Under the pieces are notes generated by a model. The model saw nothing but the letters and a program-made list of their open reading frames with translations, was not told the DNA's origin and ran no database searches. The position numbers and the translations under genes are program-made. 64,000 nucleotides of DNA from Ooceraea biroi (taxonomy: Eukaryota; Arthropoda; Insecta; Hymenoptera; Formicidae), in the NCBI RefSeq assembly GCF_003672135.1, contig NC_039511.1, forward strand, positions 2,754,464 to 2,818,463, given 5' to 3'. Positions 13,316 to 25,325 of this stretch are shown here, piece after piece. The first letter of the stretch is position 1; every line of letters starts with the position of its first letter.

Positions 13316-13497
13316 TGTAAGATCTGGAAAGATAGTCGAGACTGACAGGTCGTATAGAGGATCGGAATGAAAACAAGCTGATCACAACAGTAGGAGTATT
13401 GGCCGTACAGCCTAAGACCTAGGCGTGTGAACCAGGGATCCCGGAGAGTTCGAGTTCAAATCTAAGGCAGTCTGCTAGTTATTTTTCGCCTCTTACA
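13316..13497. repeat. Right outer LTR of the contig A array
   Basis: Last 182-bp repeat before unique DNA, ending CTCTTACA and followed by CACGTGACCC. It carries TCTGCTAG where the other copies read TCTCCTAG. The same variant marks the last repeat of the contig C array, which helps show that the two array ends are the same locus. Confidence 0.8.
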
Positions 13498-16400
13498 CAC
13501 GTGACCCGCATACGTGAATCGCGATATGTATCTGATGCCATTTCAGTCTTTCGATTTTTCCTCTATTAATACACTCATCGCTATTAATACGAAAAAGGAA
13601 AGCAAACACGGTTTTTAATCAGCCTGTAATGAGACGTACCGCGTATAATGAGCGCATAATGCACCCTGAACGCGGTACCAATTGGAGTCAGCGGACCGGA
13701 GACAGTCCTTGGAGGCTGCAAGTTGCTGATGCACCCCGCCGCTCGTGTGCTGCGTACAGCTCGCGCGGCGCCGCGCGATCGTGAGTCGTGCATCGACAAA
13801 TCGAGCCCGACTTTCGCACGACCCGCATGCACGGCGGTTTCCGTCGTGCCGCGAAGGGCTTCTCGGAGGGCTTCGTGACTTACCGGTACCCTCATGGTGT
13901 GTCCGCGCCGTGTCGGCCACGATCGCCTAGACACAGGCGGATGGAGCTCCTCTCCCCGCCTGCGAAAAGTCGGCGATAAATGCGGGTACGCGGCCGACGG
14001 AGAGGGACGAGGTAACACGCAAACGCAATATACCCTCATCCAAGTACGGCGGCGGGGACGTGCCGCGGCGAGTGCAAGCACCGGCCGATGCACTTGGACG
14101 TGCACCACGCGCGTTGCACCTCGGCGATGCAAAGGGACAGGGACCGCGAAGAGCGACGAGTGGAAGTGTCTCCGATCACGTTAATCGATGTATGAGTAGG
14201 ATTTTACGGAATTCTCGCGTGAACGAATGCGCCTTCTTTTCTGCAACAGCTGCGAGTAAAGCTTGCATACATGTTGCCAGCAAGGTCGCGCGGGATAATC
14301 GATGATTCGCAGTAATCTTGCGTAATTAGCGGCAACAATGCTTCTTATAATTATACCTTGCTATTTATATAATAATTTACACGTAATTTAGCCGTTGATT
14401 AAATCTCCCTGCAATTTCTGCGATCGAGGAGGGAAACTAATTGGCTGCACTTTCGCTGGGAGTGACGAGTCATCAAAACGCGACGATTAAACAATTAATA
14501 ATGAAAATAAAAATAACGTAGCTACGTGCAACAAGCGGATAGATATTGCGTAAGTAACAAAACAATTGAATACAAATCGATCGGCGTATCTAGCCGCGGC
14601 TACTGATTACTCATCTTAGCAGCCGATGAGTATCTCCGAAAGTGCTTGAGTGCCCGCTTCTCACGGGAAGTCGTTCGTGCTCGCCCGCGGATAATAGCAG
14701 CCACTCGATTTCGCGGTAGGTATCGTTTCGTCGTGTACGATGATCCGACAGCCTCTCTTATTGTTAATGATCGGCGATCCATCGATCACGGCATCTGGAC
14801 TTACTCGGCGGAGCGATCGTCCGTTAACGGCGATTTTTTGCGCGATCTCAGGATACCCGGTGAACCGGGAGTCTCTCAGCTGCTTATGACGAGCGAGCAG
14901 CCGCGGCTTTCAGGCGGGAGGAAACGTCGCCCCGTGTCATCGTTACCCAGTGTATAAAAAGCCCTCGGCTCTAGCTGCCGGGCATGTTTAAGGCATGAGC
15001 GTCTCGTCGTACCGGGACGCGGTGAATAAATGTAAATTCAGCCCCACAATAATTGCTTTACGGGAGTATAGCTCACCACTGTAATCACTTTAATAGCCGC
15101 TTCTACCATGGCGGGATGCCTTTCTAGTCCACCGACGTGATGATCGCCGTCGCCGTGACGCGTTTCATGGGAACGCGAGAGGAACTCCCCCACGCTAATA
15201 AAAAGCGATTAGATTAAAATCGTACCCGGCCGCAATTGGATAGCCGATAGGAAACACCATTCCAGTTGAATATATTGGAAATCGTACATCACGAAGGAAA
15301 TTATTGTTCAACTGGCAAAGATATTAATACGTTGTTAGAACGCATGGCACACGCGTGTCTCGCGCGATTTCAGCAACGAATGGATGCAGACGGTTGCGCG
15401 TTTAATTGCGCGCGACGCGTCCAGATTACTCCAGTGCCTTTTCAGGGGATGTCGAGGGTTATTCGTCAGACGCACATTGAGTCCTCGAGTTATTCGAGCT
15501 GCCGACGAAGAAACTGCGCGTCCTTGCGCCACGGGCTCTCGGAGCTGGCTCCAATTAAAATGAAATGCGCGCGAGTTTCTTGTTAACGACTCGTGGCGCT
15601 CTTATTACCAAAGTTCCAGTCTAACAGTAACACCAGTAATTTTCAGCAATATTTTACTTAAACGTCCGACGAGGATGGCGTCTTTACGAGTCCCTTGATA
15701 CGCGTGAAGATTGAAAACTTGCTTGAAACGGGAAGAAAAGAAAACTATCGTCAATTATATCTGCTCCCGCAAATTTGCGCCTCCGATGCATGCAAATTTC
15801 GCAAAATCGCATTTATCGACCGCGCGGTTACTTGCTCCCGAAATAGTCTCGAGATGTTAGTGAAGACTGCATGGTCAGATGTTCGCCAGGATATTTACAA
15901 ACCCTCTGCTCGAATTACGCGTAGGCTCGGATGAATTAACATCGTAGGTACAAGCACTTGTTTGTAAAGATTCCGCGATCGCGCGTTCGAAAAAGAGATT
16001 GCCATTCCTTTCTCTACCTCTAGTCCCAAACAATTGTCAACTCCGAGCTGTCAGAATGCCGACAAATACTTGCGCGCATTGCGACGTGTTGCGGCAACGA
16101 CAATCAAAGTGCCAGCGATGATGAACCCCGAAAAAGGATCTCGCCGAGAGAATCTCCCTGCGGTGGAATCTCCCGTTTAACGCGTTATCTTCGGTGACGA
16201 CGATGAGCCAGCCATCTCTCTCTTTCTTTTCCTCTGGAGCTCGCACTTACAATGAATCCTTAAATTATCCAACCGGGCTGAAGAAGAAGAAGACGAAGTA
16301 GAAGAAGAAGAAGAGCTCGCTCGCGTCCTTGCGAATCCTGCCACGCGGCTGGCCGGCCGGCCAGCGGTCTCCAATTAAAAATAAACGCGTTTGCCGCTTT

Positions 16401-17130
16401 TCTGTCACCGTGCAGCGGCCAGGTCGAAGCCTACCTCGTCACCTGACGCTCCTCCGCGGCAGGACAGCGAAAGACCATCTCCAAGCCGGTCGCCGCCTCG
16501 GGGTCTCGTTCTCTTCTTGGTTCGTTATCCCGCGACCAGTCATCCTCTCCTTCGCGTCCGTAAAGCGCACGTCGTCGCTCCTCGCGAGTCATTCTCTTCG
16601 GCGTTGTTCTCCTTGGATCATTCTTCCCCTCGTTTTCTCCTTGAGTCGGGCTCTTCTTCTTCTTCGTCTTCGTTGTCGTCGTCGTCGTTCGTTTCTGTTG
16701 CAGTCTTCTTCGTTGCAGTCGAATATAGCCCCTCGAACCTCGGATAGAGCTCTTGGTTATCTTGTTTTCTTCCAGATGAGATGCGGATAACGATAGGAAG
16801 ATCGCATATTTACAAGTATGATGATATCGTTCGGATAATTTGTTCATGCGATACTGAATCTTCAGAGCTTTATTTATTCAACGACGAATGGAAGATCGTG
16901 AAGTACTAAACGGCGAATCATATAAAATATTAAACAATTTAAACAAGTCCAAATGTATTCTCAATTTTTTTCGACTCGCTAAGAGCTTATCGTCGTAACT
17001 GCAATTATGAAAGATGCTGCTGCTTGCAACCAAGTTGTTCATGTCGAGCTTAATGTCATGCTACTGAAGCACCTTGGAACGGCCAAGAGGATTAGTCTGT
17101 CTCTAATCGTACTTTTTCCACTCGCATGAA
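13498..17130. repeat. Unique flank present twice (copy 1)
   Basis: This block matches 35803-39440. I found only seven one-base indels, near 14963, 15212, 15809, 16239, 16380, 16401 and 16633, and no substitution. The shift between copies moves from 22305 to 22310 accordingly. The block contains Arg-rich overlapping frames (for example 13584-14132 minus) that resemble no known protein. It also has a GAA-rich tract near 16279-16316 and a complementary CTT/GTC-rich tract near 16650-16690. No gene is recognised. It ends at the assembly gap. Confidence 0.9.
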
Positions 17131-17230
17131 NNNNNNNNNNNNNNNNNNNNNNNNNNNNNNNNNNNNNNNNNNNNNNNNNNNNNNNNNNNNNNNNNNNNNN
17201 NNNNNNNNNNNNNNNNNNNNNNNNNNNNNN
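17131..17230. other. Assembly gap of 100 N
   Basis: Exactly 100 N, a common placeholder for a gap of unknown size. The left side continues without a break in the second copy at 39441. The right side is the inside of a mariner element, so the two sides are probably not true neighbours. Confidence 0.98.
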
Positions 17231-17600
17231 TTGATGTCGAACCCATTTCCCTTCTTTCTGAATTTTTCCCATTTCATGTAAATGTTTGTAACTGTTGTAC
17301 GATCAACATTTAATGCTCTGGCAAGTTCTGAAGTGGATTCTGTTGGATTTTCGTCCAATAATGCTTGCAAATTCGCATTTTAAGCTTTCTTGGTTGTCCC
17401 GAGCGTTCTTTGTCCTTCACATCAGTATGACTACTTTTAAAGCGTCTAAACCAGTATTCACACGTCTTAATTGATGGGGCAGAATCACCATAAGTTTCCA
17501 CAAGAATTCTATAACCCTCAGCCGCAGTTTCTTTTGATTAAAAAACAAAAGCAACGCATGTGAAAATGCTGTTTCGGAAGTTGGATTTTTACGATGATAT
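17231..17600 (-). pseudogene. Broken mariner transposase, N-terminal fragment
   Basis: Read on the minus strand, this segment encodes the N-terminal DNA-binding half of a mariner-type transposase in pieces. One frame has TYGDSAPSIKTCEYWFRRFK followed by KDKERSGQP. The next piece, in another frame, has ALLDENPTESTSELARALNV (second helix-turn-helix region). A third frame then reads MGKIQKEGKW. At least two frameshifts therefore separate the parts. The catalytic half would lie inside or beyond the gap and is absent. No terminal inverted repeat was found upstream. This subfamily is different from the two fuller mariners in the window. Confidence 0.75.
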
Positions 17601-20600
17601 AAACACGACTGTTAATTGCATCTATTGCTATAATGCTACTAAATGTGATGGATAATGTCAAGACTGTAAGAAACAACAGTTATGGAAACAGCTATTGGAA
17701 CAAACTGACACTACAGCCATCTGTTGCAAACCCTCAAAACTAAATCACACTCCTAATAGATTGAACATCGATCAGCGAAATATTGAGGCTCGCTGGTCAA
17801 TATCGAGAAAGCTTGAGACGAGCATTAAATTAAAAGCGAGGATTCTTTTTCCGGCTGTTCCGCGCACGACTAGGCGGTGTGTAATGTGACTTATTACTTC
17901 GCTCCGATCAAGATCGATCAAGCACGAGAATTGTAGAAGTTATAAATATAACATAATACGAAGAGTTTATCGGTCAACACGTGAGATTGGATTTTGAGAT
18001 TAGAAGCACAGTTGACTGCAAAGTATAACAATTTCGGATCGTGCGCGCGTTATTATCTGTAAAGCACAAGGTATCAAGAATGATCTAATTCAGGAGTAAC
18101 TCAAGAGCGGGATTAGCAGAAACGGGGCTTGTGTATCTCTCTGGAGCTGTGATTACATCTCGACGGACAGCTTGCCGAGGAATTAGCTTGGCAGGAGGAA
18201 GTATGCCTCCGCGCGAAACGTGACCACTCGGAGCAAAGCCGGCGAAGCGCAAAGCTTCTGCATGATCGAGAGAGGACGAGTTAGTGGTGAACGTCTATTA
18301 CGTCTACAGAGCGCGCGAGCGCATACCAAGACGAAGGAGAAAGAGAAAGAGAGAAAGAAAGAAGCGCATCTCCATAATAATTCGTTTCTCGGAAGACGAG
18401 CAACTTCGCAATTAGACCCAACCTTGAAGCCGAACGATACGACCATCCCAGTTTGGTAATTCGTCGGCCGGTATCAACGCCGGCAACAGTCATCACGCGA
18501 GAAGCGTAATCACGGAAATTACCGGAATTTCTGGAGGTGCCATTACGCGCGGCCGCGGGGAAAAAATAGAAGCAGCATGCTTTAATGGTTTATCAATCGA
18601 TTACGAAATACGGCGTCGTAAATTGTCGCTCAGCGAAAATGCACGTTGATAATTCTCCTCTTAATCACCTCGCGGGGGAAATTGATTTAGCCGCTGAGGT
18701 AATTTCGCAAATGTATCTGCAAATTGCAGCGCGATGAGAGAAATATTGCTTCTTCGGAGAAATCTTAATGTACAGGTGCTAGCAGCTGAAACTGCATGGC
18801 ATATCTGCAAAAATCGTAAAGACGATAATGGAATCCACTTTTAAAAAAGCCGTGTTAAATAAAATCGAAATCATTGTTGCCTCTTTTCCGCGACGCTGAT
18901 TGGTTATCTCGATTCGCGTTGTGCGTTATGTTCAGTTTAGATTACCATCGCGCGGCTGTATTCGCGTGGAGGTTAACAATTTGGTAGAGTGTGATAATTG
19001 TGCACATAATAAATAATAGATGAATATTATTATTCGAAAATATTATTAGTATTGAAAAATAAAATAGCGCGCGCCTGTGTTGTACTAGTATTATAAAAAA
19101 AGTATTGTATGTAAAGCAACAATGAGAGATTTCTCGTGACGTTGTCGAAACCGAGAGCTTTTCCTTATATCATTTTTCTCGATTAAACCAACGGGGGACT
19201 CGAGATGAACACTCTGTACACCTCGAGAGCCAGCGACGCGGCTGGTCCAAATAAAGTTTGGGCTGTCGAGAAAATTACAGAGATTCAACTTCATCGCCAG
19301 TTTTTCACGTTGATTAATTCTCAAAATTCGTTTACTCGTCGGAGTCGTTTGCGATCGTTCCGAAAATAAATGGTGAACGGTAATGGCGGTCCTTTGCATA
19401 CGTCCGGAGCATGCCGCGGTACCGCGCCGCGCGATTTATTACAATGTCCCGTGGCAAGTGCATCATCGCCGGCGGGAACACGCAATACTCTTGATTGGTT
19501 AATCGAAACGGCGTTGCAGCCTCTCGCGAGCACACAAAGAAGTCGCGACTGTGTACGTCGCCAGTCATTAATCAACGCCACGAAAGGATATCCGAGTGCA
19601 TCGCTGATTGCCGCGCGGATAAGCTTATCCTCTTAACCCAAGAAGAAAAGCGGACCCTAATGGACAAGCGATTTGATGAACCCTCGTAAAAGAACTATCG
19701 ACATGAAGGTTCGCGCGTAGTCTGTCGTAATTACACGCGACTTGTTCCCGAAAAAAATCGAAACTCGAGAAAATTCTCTCTCTGAATATTCTGGCGTGCA
19801 CCCGGTAATAAATATAATAATTATACGTAATTATAGATATATACACACACAGACACACATACTAATTAAAACGTTAAATTATTAAATTCAATTATTTCAC
19901 ATTAAAAAGCTATTAAATCAATCTGTCTGACGTAATTAATTTAACGTGCTATTAATTGAATTAATAATCTTGAATTAATATATAATATTATTAGTATTCA
20001 TATGCAAGGAAAGAAATCTCGAAGAGGCTTGGTTCTCACTAACGACTAACGGCCCGCATAGTTCTGCCAATCAGGAAAAAGAATCGCGTCCGAGTTAACG
20101 GGCCTCGTTGCACACCACTTGATTTTCACAAGCGGCTCTCCCGGCGAAAGGATGAATTCCTATACCGTGAGCTTAGATTACCGCGCAACGTTCTGTTACC
20201 GCAACGAATACAAATCGCATCGTACCGTCCTGCCTTCGTAATACCTATGCAACGCGTACGCGCCGCTAACATCGGCGTAGTCGATTTTTCACCTCATTAA
20301 TGACTAAATGCAAAAGCCGTAAGAGTTCGCGGAAGCGTTTATTCCGCTCTTTATTGTTTCGCTGGGCTATCTTCAGCTAACAGAGACACGCTTGCATATA
20401 TTTACACAATCGTATTTCATGTCGCGCGCCTTATACTACCGGGTAATTTAAGCCAGACAAAGTGGCGGTATTATTATTCCACAATCTGCGTTACATATCC
20501 GTTCCGATGTAAACGCACACGAAAAATAATGCGCCTCGCTCGGGCCTAATGAACGACGCAGCTTCTAGATTAATTCCCACGCCGTGGAAAGTATCGCCAT

Positions 20601-23600
20601 TAATTAATCACCGCGCCAAATGCGGCGTTTGCGTTAACATCGCGGTAATCGTCGGATGAAGCCGCGACTGAGAAATTTCCCTTCAGTGAATATCTCTACA
20701 TAATAAAAAAAACATTATCTAATACGTTCCCCATTACAGTGAAACGAAAAAGATCTCATCTAGTTTGTAATTATGGCGGGCGTCATAGTTGCTTTCTCAC
20801 GACGCATACCGATGTCACGCGATACGAGTACCCCCGTAGATTCGTTGCGCGCTAATGGGGTCATTGTTATTAATAATTTTCATCCCCGGGCTTGCTCGCT
20901 CCCACGAAACGGGGCCCCGCGCGATGATCTCTCGGGATCGCGATGCAGCATGCGAGCCGCGCATTGAATCGGATTGAATTGTTTCTGGATCATTAATTGC
21001 AGCTTCGGCACAGGAATGCCGGCTGTAGCGACGCAGCGGATTATTATTGCACCACCGCACCGTGCGCAACGCTCGCAGGAATACCATGCAGCATGACGAT
21101 CGCGACTCTTCAGCATCGATAAAGCTCTTAATTTATTGCAACTGCGAGTGAGAAATCGCTCGTGTTCTTCTTACGTAAAGAGAATTTTTACGGCTGATTG
21201 AAAGCTTTGAGAGAATTTTACATACGTTTGTTATTTAGTCTGTGAAAAAATAATGGCGCCGCTTTTATCGAGGAAGCGCATCGACGATGCAAATCGATAG
21301 GCTAGCAGGATGCTCGTCAATTTTCCGCGAAAACGCGACGCGTTGCTGCGTTCTCGCCGATTATTCGAACGTGACCTCATCTCGTTTCCAGTGATTAAGC
21401 GATCACATTGTACAATGAGAAAATCACGTAATGGAAAACCACTATTTTCGTTTACTCATGTTACTCATTAGCGACGAGTATCCGTACGAGATTGCTGAAT
21501 GCCGAGTAAATGACCAATCTTTCTACGTATACAATGTGTACATACTTGATTGAATTAATGGTATTTATTGCAATTTGCTCATTTCAACAGGGAATATACG
21601 ACCTTTTTCACTCAATCTCTTGACTTTCTCAGGAGTAACTTAGGAGTTGCATGAAAGTCCGGTGAAGCTACTTTTTATTCCAACCACGTGACTGAGCGTA
21701 GAATTAAACTTTCCTCGGAGAGTGTGTCTGTGCGGCTATCTAGTTCCTCTGTGATAAAACTGGCTACTGTAGGCAACGGAGATCGCTTCTTTAATCTGAG
21801 AAGGGTATTGTTGCGAGCCGCAGCTAGATAAACAGCTGGTTTTATCGCGTATCGCAGCCTATTTGTTAAGCATAATGGCGGGAGAACGAGGAAGAAAGCG
21901 TGAGAGGTGCGATTCGTATATCATTCCCGGTCGTAGAAACTTGACGAATAGCAACGGAGAAGCGAAAAAAATTAATCGTGACGTGAGTTAAACCTCGTGC
22001 CTTATCAGATCGACGGAGATGAATCAAAATTCACCGGCGGATCTACGGTCCGCGGAGTCTGCCCCTCCGAAAGACATTCCGAGTATTACTTATTATGTAA
22101 AACAAAAGGAAAAAGAACACTTTTAAAAGTAGAAGCACAGAAAAATAAAAATCATGTATCACACATAGGCTTTTCATAAATCTTTTATATTTTTGGAGCA
22201 AAATTTGTGAATAGCATCGAGGGAAATGATTTCCTCGACTATACCTGAGAATCCCTTAACTTTCTCGCGCAACATCCTCTCGACGCGTTATGATTGCTTT
22301 TCATGATTTATATCCCTCGTGAATGTACTCGCGGTCGCTTTCTAAAGCGTTCAGTAGTTCATTTTCTCACAGGGACAGGCATACGCTGTATCCATTAGAC
22401 GCAAAAGGTTTAAGAACGTGTCGCGTCAAGAGATACCGTCCTCGTTCTCGTTTTTGTCAAGTTTTGCGCAGGAGTATTTCCATATCGCAGGCTGATACCC
22501 CGGTTACATAATTCGCGGCGGCACGTTGTCGTACAGCCAGTTGGAACAAAAGTGCCGACGCGCTGGCACTCGTAATGACGAGCGAAAAATTTCGCCGTTA
22601 TCGCGATGCAGGGGGGCCGCTCGCGACGACGACGTCGTGTTGCAGGAAAGAGCGGGTTTCTCGAAACGGGGACGACGGCACAATGGATTACGGGGAGGCA
22701 CGCTTTCAGCTGCATTGTGGACGACGATGAAAGCAGTTTTGCCGGATATGGGTGCCACTTCCCTTTCCCATCCGGGACGCGACGGTTCTGGAGACGAGGT
22801 CGCCCAGGTGTTGGATCGGCGCGTGTGAGAAATCGTACGCAAAGTCGTTCCTCTTACGAAATGAAAAGCAATTAACCCTGATGGTTTTCTCCCTCCGCCT
22901 CATTAACCGAATTTTTCCTCTGCGCGAGAGAACATTGTCGGGGATAAGATTTTAAGATAATTATACGGTAGAAATTGTAAATACAAGTTATTGTATCTGC
23001 AGTAACTGTTATTAATTAATTATTACATTAAATTGTGATTATACTATAATTATAGTATAATCTACAATTTTACATGCACAAGAATATCATTGAAGCGTAT
23101 ATGTGACTTACAATTATACTTATGGGAGTCTCGTGTAAAAAAGTCTCATATAAACGATCGGTACCCACTTATGTCATTTTACATAATTTTACGTCACGTC
23201 AGCGCTGAATGATCGACGCCTAATTTCGAGAAAGCATTTCCGTGAAAATCGACCTAATTATTACGTCGTAATGACGTCCGTCATTCACATTTAACACGCA
23301 CAGGTGGCTGCCAAGCATTGATAGGCATTAATTAACTATCCATGACTAGTTCCAATTTATGTAACCGATGAGTTCAGCAAATGTGTGCCCAATCGCGTGA
23401 CGCGCGCTGATTTAAGCAGACTCGAAAACCGCCGGACGTGGACACGGGTGCGACTTCCTGTTCGCGTAATTCCTCAAAGTCTAAAGTCGTTAACGGCAAG
23501 GTCGTGGCGATTTAATCAAATATTTGAGAGAAGGTTGCATTACACGCGACAATCGTACGTAAATGGACAAGCAAAGCGGAGCCAAGCCTCCTTCACAAAA

Positions 23601-24495
23601 TAGCTCGTAAAACGGTCTGGCGGATACGAAAACTGATCAAAATGTGAAGGGCGCTCTTGCGCTTTCCCATTCTATTAGGCAGCCAATGCGATTGCGAAAG
23701 TCCTCCTCAGTTTTCGATCTGCCCTCGCAATCACGTCGCATACGGGCCACGAGCATCATTTGCCTCGATATGAATAATAAGCCAGTAATATCACGGGTAA
23801 TGAGTGCTCCGTGTAACGAGCGAATGCACGTCTCCTCGCACTCGGACAATTTGTATCTATCTCCTGGTGCACGATTAGAGTAAATCCGTTTGGCGCGCGG
23901 ATTCGTCCTGCGCGTGCATTGATTGCCCACCGCGACGTAAATTATTGCCGTCCGTTTATTTACAATGCAAGCAATGCTCGCATGCCACGAAAGTCCCTAG
24001 GTGATTAATGCCGGCGATGATTTGCGTGAGAAGTGAGTGGCTACTCTCCGCGCGAAATTTCGCGTTCGGACATTCGCCAGCGCCGAGAAACGCGGACGGT
24101 TTATGACTTTTCGCGCGCGATCACCCGTGAGAGTACATGTATGTAAAATAGATCGTAAATAGGCAATAAATTCATTCAAAGAGCAAATTCTCCGGGTAAG
24201 ATCCAAGTTGCATGTGACGAAAACGGTTGTTGTAAAGACGGTGAAGCCATGTAACGTTTATACAGAAGAATATAGAATCAAATATTGTACACAATTTGTT
24301 TCAAAATCTGCGATTTCCTATTCTAACGACAAATTGTTCGATCCATAGAGTCAAATTCATCAAGCAGCTTATCAACAGAATTTAATTAATCAAATCCTGT
24401 CAAATACAATTATTTAATATTAAAATTGGATGCAAAAATTCATATTACAAAATCGAGTTAAGATCATTGCTGGCTACTCTTACATTTCTCTGGAC
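17601..24495. other. Gene-poor tract, no recognised gene
   Basis: Unique sequence with purine-rich patches (about 18325-18365), a short AC repeat near 19842-19860, a palindrome at 23037-23062, and alternating AT- and CpG-rich parts. Open frames are short and resemble no known protein. Nothing supports an RNA gene. Confidence 0.55.
23037..23062. repeat. 26-bp perfect palindrome
   Basis: The sequence centred on ATAATTAT is its own reverse complement over 26 bases. Seven more bases on each side (AAATTGT and ACAATTT) can pair after a single unpaired T, giving a hairpin arm of about 20 bp. It is AT-rich and may be a cruciform-prone site or the remnant of a small element. Confidence 0.85.
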
Positions 24496-24498
24496 TCA

Positions 24499-25322
24499 CA
24501 AGGGAAGGTTTTTAGGTGTTACACTCGGATTTCAAAAATTGTTTGCATGCAGGTAGGGAGGTCCCCAAATAGAAGAAAAAAAATAAAAGTAGCGGCCCAA
24601 ATGCATATTTGCGCGCTACGTGCGCAATTTTCGATGTTAGGTTAATTACTCAAAAATGTTATTTCCAATCGAATTCTTTACATTTTTTATTTCACCTAAT
24701 GCACATTTATATTGCTTTGAATAATTTTGTGTGTGTGCGTGCGTGCGTGCGTGCGCGTATGTGCTTCTGTGTGCGTGTGTGTACTTGTGTGTGTGCGCGC
24801 GCGTGTGTGTGTTTAGAAAATACGAGCGTCTAATGTAATCTCGTGCCGCGCGAGCACAGTGCGTATAAAAGGCCCATTGCTCAAAAATGGTATTTGCATC
24901 GTAACTTTTTTAATTTTTTACTGCAACTGCCAATGCACACAATTTGGAATAATTGTACATTGCGCAAATCGTAGTTTGCTCTTTCTGCGTGATTTATTGT
25001 ATACGACTTTAAATAGATTTGATCAGAATCCATAACGAGGACATAAAAGATCTGGTCAAGGGAGGTTTTTAATTCTTTCAGTTTTAATTTTGGTTTTGAT
25101 TTCTTTTTAAAGCGTTGTGCATTAGATGAAATAAAAAATGTAAAGAATTCGATTGGAAATAGCATTTTTGGGTAATTAACCTAACATCGAAAATTGCGCA
25201 CATAGCGCGCAAATATGCATTTGGGCCGCTACTTTTATAATTTTTCTTCTATTTGGGGACCTCCCTACCTGCATGCAAAAAATTTTTGAAATCCGAGTGT
25301 AACACCTAAAAACCTTTCCTTG
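24499..25322. mobile_element. Foldback MITE, 3-bp TCA duplication
   Basis: This 824-bp element starts CAAGGGAAGGTTTTTAGG and ends CCTAAAAACCTTTCCTTG. Its inverted arms are about 200 bp long (24499-24708 and 25112-25322). It is flanked by TCA at 24496-24498 and 25323-25325. The centre contains a GT/GC-rich microsatellite (24731-24812) and a TATAAAA at 24864-24870. A related copy lies at 47045-47816, flanked by TGA. No transposase is present. A 3-bp duplication is used by several superfamilies such as PIF/Harbinger and CACTA, but the CAAGG end does not match their usual ends, so the family is left open. Confidence 0.85.
24731..24812. repeat. GT/GC-rich microsatellite within MITE
   Basis: Alternating GT and GC dinucleotides with a few interruptions. 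The related MITE copy has a shorter tract here (about 47275-47307), which explains most of the length difference between the two elements. Confidence 0.9.
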
Positions 25323-25325
25323 TCA

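Larger units (their letters stand above)
11271..13497. mobile_element. Tandem TRIM-like LTR array, contig A version
   Basis: Five copies of a 182-bp direct repeat start at 11271, 11791, 12312, 12832 and 13316. They alternate with four internal segments of 302-339 bp, giving periods of 520, 521, 520 and 484 bp. Each 182-bp repeat starts TGTAAGATCTGG and ends CGCCTCTTACA, so it has the TG...CA ends of an LTR and a 7-bp terminal inverted repeat (TGTAAGA/TCTTACA). The outer repeats are bordered by CACG on both sides (11267-11270 and 13498-13501), consistent with a 4-bp target duplication. No gag, protease, reverse transcriptase or integrase frame is present, so this is a non-autonomous miniature element (TRIM type). 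A satellite built from unrelated parts is the alternative, but the end structure and flanking duplication favour an LTR element. Confidence 0.75.

Noticed and set aside
13584..14132. 182-codon minus-strand frame, also at 35889-36437
   Set aside because: Arg/Ser/Pro-rich, overlapped by several open frames on the other strand in CpG-rich DNA, and no recognisable domain.
14950..14965. TATAAAAAG near a CAGT, also in the second copy at about 37257
   Set aside because: No reading frame or transcript structure follows, and presence in both copies only reflects the duplicated assembly.
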